NCBI GenBank assembly: GCA_018241225.1
Contig: JAFEEG010000010.1
Coordinates: 310,001-374,000, forward strand
Source: Pseudomonadota bacterium
GTDB lineage: Bacteria; Pseudomonadota; Gammaproteobacteria; Burkholderiales; Burkholderiaceae_C
Length of the DNA: 64,000 nt
Direction of reading: 5' to 3'
Shown here one piece after another: positions 8,587 through 17,232 of this stretch. Numbering within the stretch: the first letter of the stretch is position 1; the number at the start of each line of letters is the position of its first letter. The position numbers and the translations under genes were made by a program. The notes below the pieces were generated by a model. The model was not told the DNA's origin. It worked only from the letters and a program-made list of their open reading frames with translations, and ran no database searches.

Positions 8587-9344
8587 TGCCTTGCCGGGAT
8601 TGGCTCAACGCAGGATTCGAGCGCGGCGGTGTCGACCTGCGCGAGTTCTTCGGGCGTCCCGAACGGAACATGGCGTGCGAGCTCCTGGAACGACACCTTG
8701 CCACCGGCGGCGACCAAGGTGTTGTACATCCCGCTGACGAACAGTTCGGTATAGGGGCACTCGCGCCTGTAGGTCTCGTAGCACTCGAGGAAGACCTGCT
8801 GGCTGCGAAACAGGTAGCAACCCGCAATCGCGAAGTCGCTGACTGCCCGTTTCTCGACCGTTGCGCGCACAAGGCCGTCGTCGCCCATCTCGACGTACGA
8901 GAAGCCGGGGTTGCGCGAGCGAAACCCGAGCAGGGCGCCGCCAATCTCCTGCCGTGCCGCCATGGCCTCCAGCGTGTGGGCGATGCCGCTGGCGTCGAAT
9001 GCGTGGTCGCAATCGTTGACGGCAATGGGCCCCGTGAACGCGGCCGCGGCCACGCCGAGCGCGGCCGTTTCGGTGGCGCCGGAGGTGACCTCGTCGAGTG
9101 CCACCACATGGGCCCGGGGATAGCGGGCGCGAATCTGCCGCTCCAGGTCGAAGTTCTGCAAGTGCTCGCGCAGCACCACGAAAGAGATCTCCTTGAGTGC
9201 AACCTTGGAGGCCAGGCTTTCCACGGCCCAGGCGAAGAAGGGCTGGCCGTGCAGTTCGATCAGCGGCTTGGGGCAGGCGTACCCATTGCGCTCGAAGCGC
9301 GAGCCGCGGCCCGCCATGGGCATGACCAGGTTGAGCTCAGGCAC
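8583..9344 (-). CDS. NTP-transferase (nucleotidyltransferase) for an activated glycan precursor
   Basis: The 253-aa protein has the sugar-phosphate nucleotidyltransferase signature LVMPMAGRGSRFERNGYACPKPLIEL at residues 5-30. The Pro-Met-Ala-Gly-x-Gly-Ser-Arg-Phe loop binds the NTP, and NDCDH near residue 118 is the metal site. I chose GTG 9344 because a GGAGAGG-type ribosome binding site precedes it and the resulting 8-nt overlap with the upstream GT2 fits the operon style; the frame is open to 9398. Enzymes of this variant are common in capsule and LPS loci, next to HAD and kinase genes. The substrate cannot be named. Confidence 0.8.
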   Translation of the reverse strand: MPELNLVMPMAGRGSRFERNGYACPKPLIELHGQPFFAWAVESLASKVALKEISFVVLREHLQNFDLERQIRARYPRAHVVALDEVTSGATETAALGVAAAAFTGPIAVNDCDHAFDASGIAHTLEAMAARQEIGGALLGFRSRNPGFSYVEMGDDGLVRATVEKRAVSDFAIAGCYLFRSQQVFLECYETYRRECPYTELFVSGMYNTLVAAGGKVSFQELARHVPFGTPEELAQVDTAALESCVEPIPARQ

Positions 9345-10149
9345 GCGCCTCTCCCGGCGCAAGCTGCAATGCGTCGAAGACGTAGTCGCCGTGCGCAACC
9401 TGGCGGTGGTCGCGCTGGCGGAACGCCCTTCGGTCGAACACGTACTCGACAGCGATCGCCAGCGTCTTGCGCGCCTGCGAGAACATCCTGACGTTCGACA
9501 CCTGGTCTTCCTCGCGCCAGCCGATGGGAAAGAACATGAGCTTCCGGTTCTTGTCCACGCAGTCCAGCAGCAGGTAGACGTTGAAACGCAGGTCGTCCGC
9601 GTGCAGGCGCACGGAGGCGTCCTGGAAGATCGACGAGGAGAAGATGTTCAGCCCGGAGCCCAGATCGAAGATCCGCCGGCCCGACACCGCACTGAACAGC
9701 AAGTTGAATACGTGGTTGCCGAATCTTCGAAAGGCCGAGTAGCCGGTCAGCACCGATCCGGGCATGAAGCGAGCGCCCAGGCATGCATCGAACTGCAGGT
9801 GCTGTCCCTGGGCCAGATGCGGCAGCAGGTCCTGGATGCTTCCCTGGTCGTCCCCGTGCAGCACGACCACATGAGTGAAGCCCTTTGCGCTTGCATAGGA
9901 GAACGCCGCCTTGTGCGAGCCGCCGAGGTTGTAGTTCTCGCGGTTGCGGGCGATGGTCACCGGGCAGCAGGTGATCTGGTCGGCGGCCGCCAGCGCGGCG
10001 TCGGCGGTGCCGTCGCGGCTGCCGTTGTCCAGCACGAGGATCTCCTCGAACACGCCATCGGGCACGTCACGGAACTGCCTGAGCACCCGGCCGATCTGCG
10101 GGGCGCACTGATAACAGGGGATCAGGACCAGGATGCGAGCATTGTTCAT
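9337..10149 (-). CDS. GT2 glycosyltransferase (soluble)
   Basis: The 270-aa product is a GT-A fold enzyme without evident membrane anchors. ILVLIPCYQCAPQIGRVL starts the nucleotide-binding domain, LDNGSRDGTADAA follows, VVLHGDDQGSIQDL contains the acidic metal site near residue 100, and GARFMPGSVLTGYSAFRRFGN is the conserved DPM1-like acceptor region. Its ATG overlaps the GtrA stop by one base (TGATG), and its own stop overlaps the nucleotidyltransferase start. Confidence 0.85.
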   Translation of the reverse strand: MNNARILVLIPCYQCAPQIGRVLRQFRDVPDGVFEEILVLDNGSRDGTADAALAAADQITCCPVTIARNRENYNLGGSHKAAFSYASAKGFTHVVVLHGDDQGSIQDLLPHLAQGQHLQFDACLGARFMPGSVLTGYSAFRRFGNHVFNLLFSAVSGRRIFDLGSGLNIFSSSIFQDASVRLHADDLRFNVYLLLDCVDKNRKLMFFPIGWREEDQVSNVRMFSQARKTLAIAVEYVFDRRAFRQRDHRQVAHGDYVFDALQLAPGEARA

Positions 10150-10619
10150 CAGTGGCCCATCTCCTTGAAGGTGCGCTCGCTAAGAAAGCGCGAGACAACG
10201 AAGTTCGCCACCAGTTGCGGCGGCGTCACGATGACCTTGGCAATGGCGGCGGCCGCAGTCGCGGGAAGCTCGAAGTTCAAGCTTCCCGCAATGGCAGCAA
10301 GCATGCCCACGAGCAGGCCAATCGCCGCCGAGGCCAGCAAGATGATGCACAGCGTGTAGCCCAGATAGGCTGCCAAGCGCAGATGCAGCACGCGCGGCAC
10401 CTTGCGGAAGATCACTTCGCGCGAAAAGAGGAACACGCAGGTCGCGGCCACGCACGAGCTGACGATGTTGGCGTAGAAAGGATTCCAGAGTGCCTGCGAG
10501 ACCAGGGCGAGCAGGATCAATGCGTCCATGATCCAGCCCATGCCCGACACGGTTGCGAACTTGAGAAAGGTTGCCAGTCGCCGGGGTTTCAAGAGCGCTC
10601 GCCACGTTCGTTGAGTCAA
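10149..10619 (-). CDS. GtrA-family membrane protein
   Basis: The 156-aa product has four hydrophobic segments and the GtrA-type N-terminus FLKFATVSGMGWIMDALILLALV, plus a C-terminal NFVVSRFLSERTF. GtrA proteins are thought to help move polyprenyl-linked sugars across the inner membrane. There is no ATG near the start. The TTG at 10619 overlaps the preceding stop as TTGA, which matches the tight coupling seen along this operon, and gives a normal family length. It pairs naturally with the GtrB-like GT2 at 12369-13484. Confidence 0.8.
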   Translation of the reverse strand: MTQRTWRALLKPRRLATFLKFATVSGMGWIMDALILLALVSQALWNPFYANIVSSCVAATCVFLFSREVIFRKVPRVLHLRLAAYLGYTLCIILLASAAIGLLVGMLAAIAGSLNFELPATAAAAIAKVIVTPPQLVANFVVSRFLSERTFKEMGH

Positions 10620-12406
10620 TGAAGGTGCAGGCTGCCGGCCAGGGCACGTTGCCCTTGGTCGACGCGGGCCTGAAAGGACGTCTGGCCACTGGCCAGCAAT
10701 CCCCGCCTGGTGTCTTCGGCCTCGTTGGCGAAGACCGCACGCAGCGCCGAGGTCTGGGCGGGGCTGAGCGGGTTGGCAGCAAGCGGCACCGAGGCGTGCT
10801 TCTGCAGCCGGCCCAGAGCCATCTCGGGCGGATAGTCGATGGCCGTGGGCAAGCCCGGCTCGACGGCCTGCATGCGATAGGCGTCCGAGACATAGACCAC
10901 GCGGGCCGCCAGGAGCTCGCCGCACTCTGCGCGGTAGGCGTCGAATCGCGGCGGCAGCAGAAGACGCCACTCCTTGAGGATCGGCGTGTGCAGCCTCAGG
11001 TGGCGCATGGTGAGCGCGTCGCGGCCGGTGCTCTCGAGCAAAGCGGCACACTTCTGCGGAATCGCCCGGTCGGCCATTGGCCTGAACCCACGCTCTTGCA
11101 GCACCAGGTGCAGGTAGCGGTCTGCGCTCCAGTTGTCGGTGATGAACAGGGTGTCCGCTGTCTGCCGGTCCACGAGTTCGCCCAGAAAGTCGAAATTGGC
11201 GCGCTCGCGCTGCTGCCAGGCCCGCCACGCAAAGGGCGACAGCAGGCGGCCCGACATGTTCCTGGGCCCGTCGGTCATGTTTGCCGGCCCCAGCGGCACA
11301 AGCAGGAGCACCAGCGCGACCGCTGCCGCAAGCCCGGCCAGGACGCGCTTGCCGCGCACTTGCCAGGCCCACGAGATGCCCAGCGCGATGAACATTCCGA
11401 GGAACGGCGTCAGGGGCAGCACCTGCCGCACTTCCCATATCTTGCCGGCATAGGCGAGGTTGTAGGCAAGCATGACGACCAGCGGCATGGCAAGCCCGAG
11501 GTACTCGCGCCTGAGCACGAGGTACGCCGCGCCGGCCGCCAGCAGCAGTCCCGCAGGCAGTCCGATGAAGAAGAAGTAGATCCTGAACACCATGCGCAGT
11601 GCGGACCCGCGATCCCACAGCGCCACCGCCTGCTCGGCGACCTTGAGCATGTCGAAGAACGTGAAGCCCAGCCAGGCAGGCACCAGCCACAGCACAAGGC
11701 CGGCGGTCGCACCGAATGCCAGCAATGCCGGAAAGAGCCGCAAGGGCGCGCGGCGCCATCCAATGAAGGCCAGCAGGAAGGCAGGCCCCAGCAGCACGGC
11801 GTCGGCGCGGGCGAGCACAGCGGCGCCAAACAGCAGGCCTGCCAGCAGGGCCGTCGTGGTGCCGCTGCCGGAGGGCCCCTGAGGGCCTCTTGTCACGACC
11901 AGTGCAAGGCCTGCGAGCGCCAGGCCGGCGGAAAGCACGTTGTCGTTGTAGAAGAACGCGGACTCGGCTACGCCGGGCATCAGCAACAGCGCCGCCAGCG
12001 CGATCCAGGTGTTCGTCTTCGTCCAGGTCCTGACAAGGATCGTGGATGCGCCCACGAGAAGAGCGAATCCGAGCCACATGCAGATGCGCATCGGCCATTC
12101 GCCGCTGAGCGGGGCGACCATGTACATCGATGCGGCGGCCAGCATCATGCCGGCGCGGCTGGTGGCGAACAGCTCCAGGTTGAGCGGGAAGATCCGGTCG
12201 TAGTTCTGCAGCCGGTCGCCGACCAGGTGCATTGCCATCGACTGGATGGAGGCGGAAAAACCCTCCACATGGACCGGCGTCAGGATGGGCAGCAGCAGCC
12301 AGCCGGCCAGCACGACGAAGGCAAGCTTGGCGACCGTCTGCGCGGTTCGGGGCGTGTCGCCCAGGGGGTCAGCCCCCGGCGTGCGCGCGAATGAAAAGCT
12401 CTGCAT
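10616..12406 (-). CDS. GT39-like integral membrane glycosyltransferase
   Basis: The 596-aa product has an N-terminal transmembrane segment, a large polytopic core of about ten hydrophobic segments (VVLAGWLLLPILTPV, IALAALLLMPGVAESAFFY and others) and a soluble C-terminal domain of about 200 residues. This is the layout of GT-C enzymes of the PMT/ArnT kind, which transfer sugars from polyprenyl phosphate on the periplasmic side. ATG 12406 (MQSFSF) is chosen; it overlaps the upstream GT2 by 38 nt. The frame extends to 12469, but that would deepen the overlap. Family placement rests on topology, so it is tentative. Confidence 0.65.
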   Translation of the reverse strand: MQSFSFARTPGADPLGDTPRTAQTVAKLAFVVLAGWLLLPILTPVHVEGFSASIQSMAMHLVGDRLQNYDRIFPLNLELFATSRAGMMLAAASMYMVAPLSGEWPMRICMWLGFALLVGASTILVRTWTKTNTWIALAALLLMPGVAESAFFYNDNVLSAGLALAGLALVVTRGPQGPSGSGTTTALLAGLLFGAAVLARADAVLLGPAFLLAFIGWRRAPLRLFPALLAFGATAGLVLWLVPAWLGFTFFDMLKVAEQAVALWDRGSALRMVFRIYFFFIGLPAGLLLAAGAAYLVLRREYLGLAMPLVVMLAYNLAYAGKIWEVRQVLPLTPFLGMFIALGISWAWQVRGKRVLAGLAAAVALVLLLVPLGPANMTDGPRNMSGRLLSPFAWRAWQQRERANFDFLGELVDRQTADTLFITDNWSADRYLHLVLQERGFRPMADRAIPQKCAALLESTGRDALTMRHLRLHTPILKEWRLLLPPRFDAYRAECGELLAARVVYVSDAYRMQAVEPGLPTAIDYPPEMALGRLQKHASVPLAANPLSPAQTSALRAVFANEAEDTRRGLLASGQTSFQARVDQGQRALAGSLHLH

Positions 12407-13484
12407 GGGGCGCAGGGTTGGCGGCAGCGTCGTTGAGCGCCGGGGCCTCTTGTGCCACGGCAAAGGCAAACGCGGTGGCAGGGCCGGGCGTTCCCGGGCT
12501 GCGCGACATGGCGGGTGCCACCTGCTCGAAGCCGACCAGTTCCTGCACCACGTACAGGGGCCGGTGCTTCATCTCGTTGTAGATGCGGCCGATGTACTCG
12601 CCCACGATGCCCAGGCAGATGAGCTGCACCCCGCCCACGAACAGCACGGCGATCATCAAGGCCGCCCAGCCTTCGACCCACACGCTGGTGAACAGGCGCA
12701 CGAACAGGGCGTAGAAGATGCCCATGATCGCCACCGCCGCGCAGGCCAGGCCCATGGCCACCGACAGCTGCAGCGGCTTGGTCGAGAAAGACAGGATGCC
12801 GTCCGTGGCGAAGTGCAGCATCTTCATCAGCGGGTACTTGCTCACGCCGGCAAAGCGCTCGGCGCGTGCGTAGGGCAGGGCCGTCTGGCGAAAGCCCGCC
12901 CAGCTCACCATGCCGCGCACGAAGCGGGCACGCTCGGGCATGGCGCGCAGCACGTCCACCACGGCGCGGCTCATGAGGCGGAAGTCGCCCGTGTCCAGCG
13001 GGATCTTGGTGTCCGACAGCCTGTTGAGCACGCGATAGAAGGCCCCCGCGGTCGCGCGCTTGAAAACCGATTCCCCATCGCGCCGGGTGCGCACGCCATA
13101 CACCACGTCGAAACCCTCGCGCCACTTGCCGATCATCTGGTGAATGAGCTCGGGTGGGTCCTGCAGGTCGGCATCGATCAGGACCACGGCATCGCCGTTG
13201 GCCGCGTCCATGCCTGCAGTGACGGCAATCTGGTGGCCAAAATTGCGCGCGAAGCCAATGATGCGAATGCTCGGGTCGGCCAGCTGGAAAGCGCGCAGCA
13301 TGTCGCGCGTGCGGTCGCGGCTGCCGTCATCCACGAAGATCAGCTCGACCTCCATGCCCTGCAGCTCGGCGCAGAACTTGCGCAGCCGCTGAACGGTCTC
13401 GGTGATCACTTCCTCCTCGTTGTAGCAAGGCACCACGATGGACAGGAGCGATCGCTGGGTCTTCAGATTCGGACGGGTGGTCAT
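12369..13484 (-). CDS. Polyprenyl-phosphate glycosyltransferase, GtrB/ArnC-like GT2
   Basis: The 371-aa protein is a clear GtrB/ArnC-type enzyme. SIVVPCYNEEEVITETVQRL starts the GT-A domain, FVDDGSRDRT and LIDADLQDPPELI carry the donor and metal sites, and GDFRLMSRAVVDVL plus GVSKYPLMKML are conserved acceptor motifs. Two C-terminal transmembrane helices (LSVAMGLACAAVAIMGIFYAL and ALMIAVLFVGGVQLICLGIVGEY) are followed by an unusual Ala/Pro-rich tail of about 60 residues. It loads a sugar onto undecaprenyl phosphate at the inner membrane. It is the first gene of the seven-gene minus operon, and its promoter must lie in the 13485-13621 gap. Confidence 0.9.
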   Translation of the reverse strand: MTTRPNLKTQRSLLSIVVPCYNEEEVITETVQRLRKFCAELQGMEVELIFVDDGSRDRTRDMLRAFQLADPSIRIIGFARNFGHQIAVTAGMDAANGDAVVLIDADLQDPPELIHQMIGKWREGFDVVYGVRTRRDGESVFKRATAGAFYRVLNRLSDTKIPLDTGDFRLMSRAVVDVLRAMPERARFVRGMVSWAGFRQTALPYARAERFAGVSKYPLMKMLHFATDGILSFSTKPLQLSVAMGLACAAVAIMGIFYALFVRLFTSVWVEGWAALMIAVLFVGGVQLICLGIVGEYIGRIYNEMKHRPLYVVQELVGFEQVAPAMSRSPGTPGPATAFAFAVAQEAPALNDAAANPAPHAELFIRAHAGG

Positions 13485-13524
13485 GAGCTTCCTCGCGTCA
13501 GCGCACTGGGGAATTCGCGTATGG

Positions 13525-13541
13525 CACAGTCACAAACTGTG
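13525..13541. promoter_or_regulatory. Perfect 17-bp dyad between the divergent glycan transcripts
   Basis: CACAGT and ACTGTG flank the 5-bp spacer CACAA. The dyad lies 41 bp upstream of the minus-strand GT2 start and 81 bp upstream of ATG 13622, with A/T-rich sequence beside it. It could be an operator acting on one or both directions. No T-run follows, so it does not look like a terminator. Confidence 0.4.
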
Positions 13542-13621
13542 AACTGTAGTCTAAAAGTGCTACAAAGCAATCAGCCAAACGGATGAGCCGGATTGGCGCG
13601 AATTCAGTTCAGGATCACGCG

Positions 13622-15148
13622 ATGACCAGAGCTCTGAAATCTCCTGGGTTGTGGGTGGTGCTCGTCGTGGTTGCGGCGTTGGCGGCCTTGCACCTTCCCT
13701 ACCCGTTCGCGGAGGACCAGGCCACTTTCACCTGGGGGGCGCAAGCCATCTCGGAGGGGGCGCGCTACTACCGCGATTTCTGGGACATGAAGCAGCCCGG
13801 CATCTATTGGTGGTACGTGCTGTCGGGCAACCTGTTCGGCTTCGACACCTTCGGCATCCGCTGGATGGACATGCTGTGGGCGGTCGTGGTGGCGCCAGTA
13901 CTCTGGGCAGCGTTGCGCCAGCGCAGCGAGCTGGCGGGCGTGCTGGCCGCCTGCCTGGCTTTCGGCACCTTCTACGCCAAGGCAGGCGCATTTCATCTTT
14001 CGCAGCTCGAATGGCTGATCGGTGGCCCGATTGCCGTGATCTTCCTGGTCCTGAGCGCAAGCGAGCGCCCCACGCACGACGGCGGCCGGATCGATTGGCG
14101 CTACGCGTGGGTCGGCGTGATGACGACCGTCATCGCAACCTTCAAGCTGATGGAGGCGCTGATTCCGTTTGCCATGTTCGTGACGGCACTGGCCCATTCG
14201 CACTGGGCGCAGGGGCAGCCCTGGGGGCGCCTGCTGCGTGAGAAGGCGGTGCCCGTGGTGGCGGGTGCGCTGGGCAGTGCCCTGGTGGTCATGGCCTGCC
14301 TCTTCGTGAACGGGACGTTGGGCGCCACCTTGTGGACCGCCTTCGTCTACCCGGCCGAGGCGATCCGCGAATACGAGCACAGCCCGTGGTTCAAGCTGCT
14401 ATGGGCATTCCACTGGTTCCGGCGGGGCAACATCTGGCTGGCGCCCTGGGCCTTGTGGGCGGTGTTTGTCGGCATACGCCATGCCCGGCGGCTCGAACTG
14501 CTGTGCGTGGCCTGGGGCGCCAGCGCGCTGGTGATCGTCTCGATGCAGGTGCTGTCGTTCTGGGAATACCACTTCGACCTGCTGTTCATGCCGCTGGGCC
14601 TGCTGGCGGCCCTGGGCTTTTGCGATGTGCTCGATCGCCTGGGCAAGAGCAGCCGCCCCGAGCTGATGCGCGGCCTGGCCGTGGCCGCCATGGCCATCTG
14701 CGTCATTGCCTGCATGGGTAGGCCGCTGGCCGAGAAGGTCCAGCGCCTTGCGCGCGCTGTTCCTTTCACGCCGGAACGACTGGCCGTCTTCCAGGGCGAG
14801 GTGGCCACCAGCATGCCGATGCTGCGTCGAACGGCGGCTCAGCTCGACCGTTTGTCCAGCCCGCAGGATCGCATCCTGATCTGGGGTGACCAGCGCCTTT
14901 ACTCGCTGAGCAACCGGCGGCCTGTGCTGCAGCTCAACGGCAATACGCGCTTCCTGCGACAGCAGTTGAGCGTCGGGGTCGACTATGTGCGGCTCAACCC
15001 GCCGCTGGTGATCTACCTGGCCACGGGGCGGGAGCACCTGACCATGCATGACGGCGGTGGCCTGCCCAGGCTGGTGGAGGAGCAGTATGTGAAGTGCGGC
15101 TCGGACGACGTGGGCAGCTGGTATCGCCCGCGTGGCCGGGGCTGCTGA
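13622..15148 (+). CDS. GT39-like membrane glycosyltransferase
   Basis: The 508-aa polytopic protein has the GT-C hallmark in its first periplasmic loop: PYPFAEDQATFTWGAQAISEGARYYRDFWDMKQPGIYWWY, with an acidic pair right after helix 1, as in PMT/ArnT enzymes. About ten hydrophobic segments and a C-terminal soluble part follow. ATG 13622 is preferred because AGGA lies about 7 nt upstream; ATG 13583 has no such site. It stands alone on plus and converges with a GtrA gene 12 bp beyond its stop. Confidence 0.78.
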   Translation: MTRALKSPGLWVVLVVVAALAALHLPYPFAEDQATFTWGAQAISEGARYYRDFWDMKQPGIYWWYVLSGNLFGFDTFGIRWMDMLWAVVVAPVLWAALRQRSELAGVLAACLAFGTFYAKAGAFHLSQLEWLIGGPIAVIFLVLSASERPTHDGGRIDWRYAWVGVMTTVIATFKLMEALIPFAMFVTALAHSHWAQGQPWGRLLREKAVPVVAGALGSALVVMACLFVNGTLGATLWTAFVYPAEAIREYEHSPWFKLLWAFHWFRRGNIWLAPWALWAVFVGIRHARRLELLCVAWGASALVIVSMQVLSFWEYHFDLLFMPLGLLAALGFCDVLDRLGKSSRPELMRGLAVAAMAICVIACMGRPLAEKVQRLARAVPFTPERLAVFQGEVATSMPMLRRTAAQLDRLSSPQDRILIWGDQRLYSLSNRRPVLQLNGNTRFLRQQLSVGVDYVRLNPPLVIYLATGREHLTMHDGGGLPRLVEEQYVKCGSDDVGSWYRPRGRGC

Positions 15149-15160
15149 TGGTGTTCGGTC

Positions 15161-15544
15161 CTAGCCTGTCTTGGCAAAGGTCCAGCGCTGGTGAAGCAGG
15201 AAGTTCCAGACCAGCACCACCGCGGTGGCAACCACCTGGCTGATCAGGATGTGGCTTGCGAAGGCCGCCTGCATGCACCAGAACACCACGGTGTTCAAGG
15301 CCAGCCCGGAGCCGGCCACCACCATGAATCGCGGCAGCGCCTCGCTGTGCGGTCGGTCGCTGGCAAAGCTGAAGCGGCGGTTCAGCGCGTAGTTCAGCAG
15401 CGCGCTGCAGGCAAAGCCGAGGGCCGACGCCAGCGTGCCCGGCATGCCGAACTGCCGCACCAGCCAGACCAGCAGCACGTACTGCACCGCCGTGGCAATC
15501 AAGCCGACGCACACGAACTGCACGAAGCTCTTGTAGCCCGACAT
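15161..15544 (-). CDS. GtrA-family membrane protein
   Basis: The 127-aa product is a typical GtrA: four hydrophobic helices, the N-terminal VQFVCVGLIATAVQYVLLVWLV, a mid-protein ALNYALNRRFSF-type stretch (SALLNYALNRRFSF) and a C-terminal NFLLHQRWTF. It is a better match to the family core than the protein at 10149-10619. It probably helps translocate a polyprenyl-linked sugar used by the adjacent GT39-like enzyme. It lies 23 bp downstream of the lipoprotein gene on the same strand. Confidence 0.85.
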   Translation of the reverse strand: MSGYKSFVQFVCVGLIATAVQYVLLVWLVRQFGMPGTLASALGFACSALLNYALNRRFSFASDRPHSEALPRFMVVAGSGLALNTVVFWCMQAAFASHILISQVVATAVVLVWNFLLHQRWTFAKTG

Positions 15545-15567
15545 GCTCGGTGCGCCAGCAGCCGGGC

Positions 15568-15942
15568 TCAGCGCCCCATGTAGGCGTCGTACCCGCGCGA
15601 AACCCGGTCGATCAGCGCGGGGTCGCGCGGTCCGTTGGCGTCGAACTGCACCCGCACGCTGCCGTCAGCCTGCTGGCGGATGTTGGCCGTGACGGTGGCG
15701 CCGCCTTGCGTGCCGACGATGACGCCGTTGTTGCGGTCCTCGGTGCGAATGGACAGGCCCTGGTCGCGCATGGCGCTGGATGCGGCGCTGAAGGAGCGGT
15801 CGAAGCTGGCCGGAGCCGACGTGGTGACCGGATAGGCGGCCGGGATGTAGCAGCCGCTCAGGGCCAGCAGGGCGCCGCACAGGGCCAGCGAGGCCGCGGC
15901 GCGAACTGCGCGCGGGGTCGATGTGAATGAACGCATGGTCAT
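15568..15942 (-). CDS. Small lipoprotein, unknown function
   Basis: The 124-aa product begins with a basic n-region, a hydrophobic stretch and the lipobox LALSGC near residue 30, so it should be a lipid-anchored envelope protein. The mature part resembles the short beta-rich lipoproteins that carry a SSAMRDQGLSIRTEDRNNGVIVGTQGGATVTANIRQQADGSVRV pattern, an alpha/beta unit that often senses or binds other envelope parts. ATG 15942 has a GGAG ribosome binding site about 8 nt upstream; the frame is open to 16029. Confidence 0.75.
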   Translation of the reverse strand: MTMRSFTSTPRAVRAAASLALCGALLALSGCYIPAAYPVTTSAPASFDRSFSAASSAMRDQGLSIRTEDRNNGVIVGTQGGATVTANIRQQADGSVRVQFDANGPRDPALIDRVSRGYDAYMGR

Positions 15943-16053
15943 GTTCTTCGCTCCGGGAATTTGCGGTCGCCGTACTGCGCCGTGGGCGCCATTGAACCAT
16001 GCCGGCGCCTTGGCCGAAATGGCAGGCACGCAACTGCGGGTGCGGCTTGCGCC

Positions 16054-16668
16054 CTAGAACAGGCCGGCGAGCAGCAGCCGGTCGGGGCCCAGTTGCTCCA
16101 GCACCACCTCGTGGTCGTCGTCGGAGAACACGAAGCAGCCCTCGCTGCGCCCGAGCTTGCCTTGGCTTTGCAGCACGGCGGGGCTCACGTAGGGGGCGCT
16201 GTGGATCACGATGGCGCGCGCCTCGGCGTTGCTGTTGCTCGCGTCCAGGCCATCCAGGCGGATCGATCGGCCATGCTTGCCCACGTACTGCTCGCCCGTG
16301 CGGTAGGCGCCTTCGGAGCTGGCGTTGGAGCCGACTTCGTTGGAAAAGCGCTGCACGCGCCCGCTGTGCTGCGGGTCGGAGCCGCGCCCGTGCGCCACGA
16401 GAAAGCTGTGCGCGATGCGTCCGTACTGCATGTCCAGCAGATGGAAGCGCGGCTGGTTCGAAGGCAGGGAAAAGTCGGCAACACCCACCAGGTCGTGGTG
16501 CGCAATGGCGTTGCCCAGCCTGGCCAGTTCGCTGCGGGCGCGAAGCAGCAGCGGGTCGGTCGATGCGCGTGCCAGGCCAGGCGCGGCAATCCAGCCAAGG
16601 CCGGCCGCGGTGCAGGTCGCCATGAAGCGGCGACGACCTGGGGCCAGGGGATTCGAGAATCGGGTCAC
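16054..16668 (-). CDS. Murein L,D-transpeptidase catalytic-domain protein (YkuD_2 type)
   Basis: The 204-aa product carries a signal sequence of twin-arginine or Sec type (GRRRFMATCTAAGLGWIAAPGLARA). Its body matches the YkuD_2 family: ADFSLPSNQPRFHLLDMQYGRIAHSFLVAHG, a SNEVGSNASSEGAYRTGEQYVGKHG core, an AIVIHSAPYVSP histidine motif and LGRSEGCFVF with the catalytic Cys. Such proteins are periplasmic and presumed to act on peptidoglycan. The twin-arginine reading rests on RRRFM with a weak hydrophobic core, so Sec export is equally possible. Confidence 0.82.
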   Translation of the reverse strand: MTRFSNPLAPGRRRFMATCTAAGLGWIAAPGLARASTDPLLLRARSELARLGNAIAHHDLVGVADFSLPSNQPRFHLLDMQYGRIAHSFLVAHGRGSDPQHSGRVQRFSNEVGSNASSEGAYRTGEQYVGKHGRSIRLDGLDASNSNAEARAIVIHSAPYVSPAVLQSQGKLGRSEGCFVFSDDDHEVVLEQLGPDRLLLAGLF

Positions 16669-16752
16669 CCTAGAAGGGAGCGCCGGACCGCCTCGCGAGT
16701 TCCTCCCGGATCGGACGTGTTGTGTCGCGAAGGCGCCAGATGGCTGCTGATT

Positions 16753-17034
16753 TCAGTCGGCGCTGCGGGCCGGGTGGAAATGCTGGCGAATGCGTTGCGC
16801 CACCACGGAGGGGTGGCTGCGCAAGGCCCGGGTGGCGTACTGGCCGATGAACAGGCCATCGAGCTTGAGCTCGACGCTGGCAAAGTACTGGTCCAGCGAG
16901 GCTCCGGCGTCGAACAGGCAACGCTCCAGGGAATCGAAGGTGGCGCTGTCGTCCCCCGCCTGCACACCGTTGGTGCTGACGCGGTAGGTGTAGGCGTTCG
17001 ATGCGATTCGTTGGACGTGAACCAGTGGCTTCAT
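16753..17034 (-). CDS. Small hypothetical protein
   Basis: This 93-aa soluble protein is not recognised. It is rich in mixed polar residues, has no signal peptide or membrane segment, and reads as an alpha/beta unit (MKPLVHVQRIASNAYTYRVSTNGVQAGDDSATFDSLERCLFDAGASL). Codon use matches its neighbours. It ends 84 bp before the transpeptidase gene and is divergent from the response regulator at 17233, with 198 bp between them. Confidence 0.55.
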   Translation of the reverse strand: MKPLVHVQRIASNAYTYRVSTNGVQAGDDSATFDSLERCLFDAGASLDQYFASVELKLDGLFIGQYATRALRSHPSVVAQRIRQHFHPARSAD

Positions 17035-17232
17035 TCGGCGCTCTTGTCTGTCGAGAGAGAAGGGGCCGGCGATGCCTTTGAGCTAAGTGCAGCCGGTGCC
17101 GCGATCGTCTCTTGATGCGCCAGTGGGGTAAATAGTCCATTTGGACCGGTCCTGCCGCATCGCCCTTGGGCAAAATGCCCACTGCACCGCTCAGTTGCGC
17201 CTGCCTAGTAAGCCTCGCCTGCCTTTTCTTCC

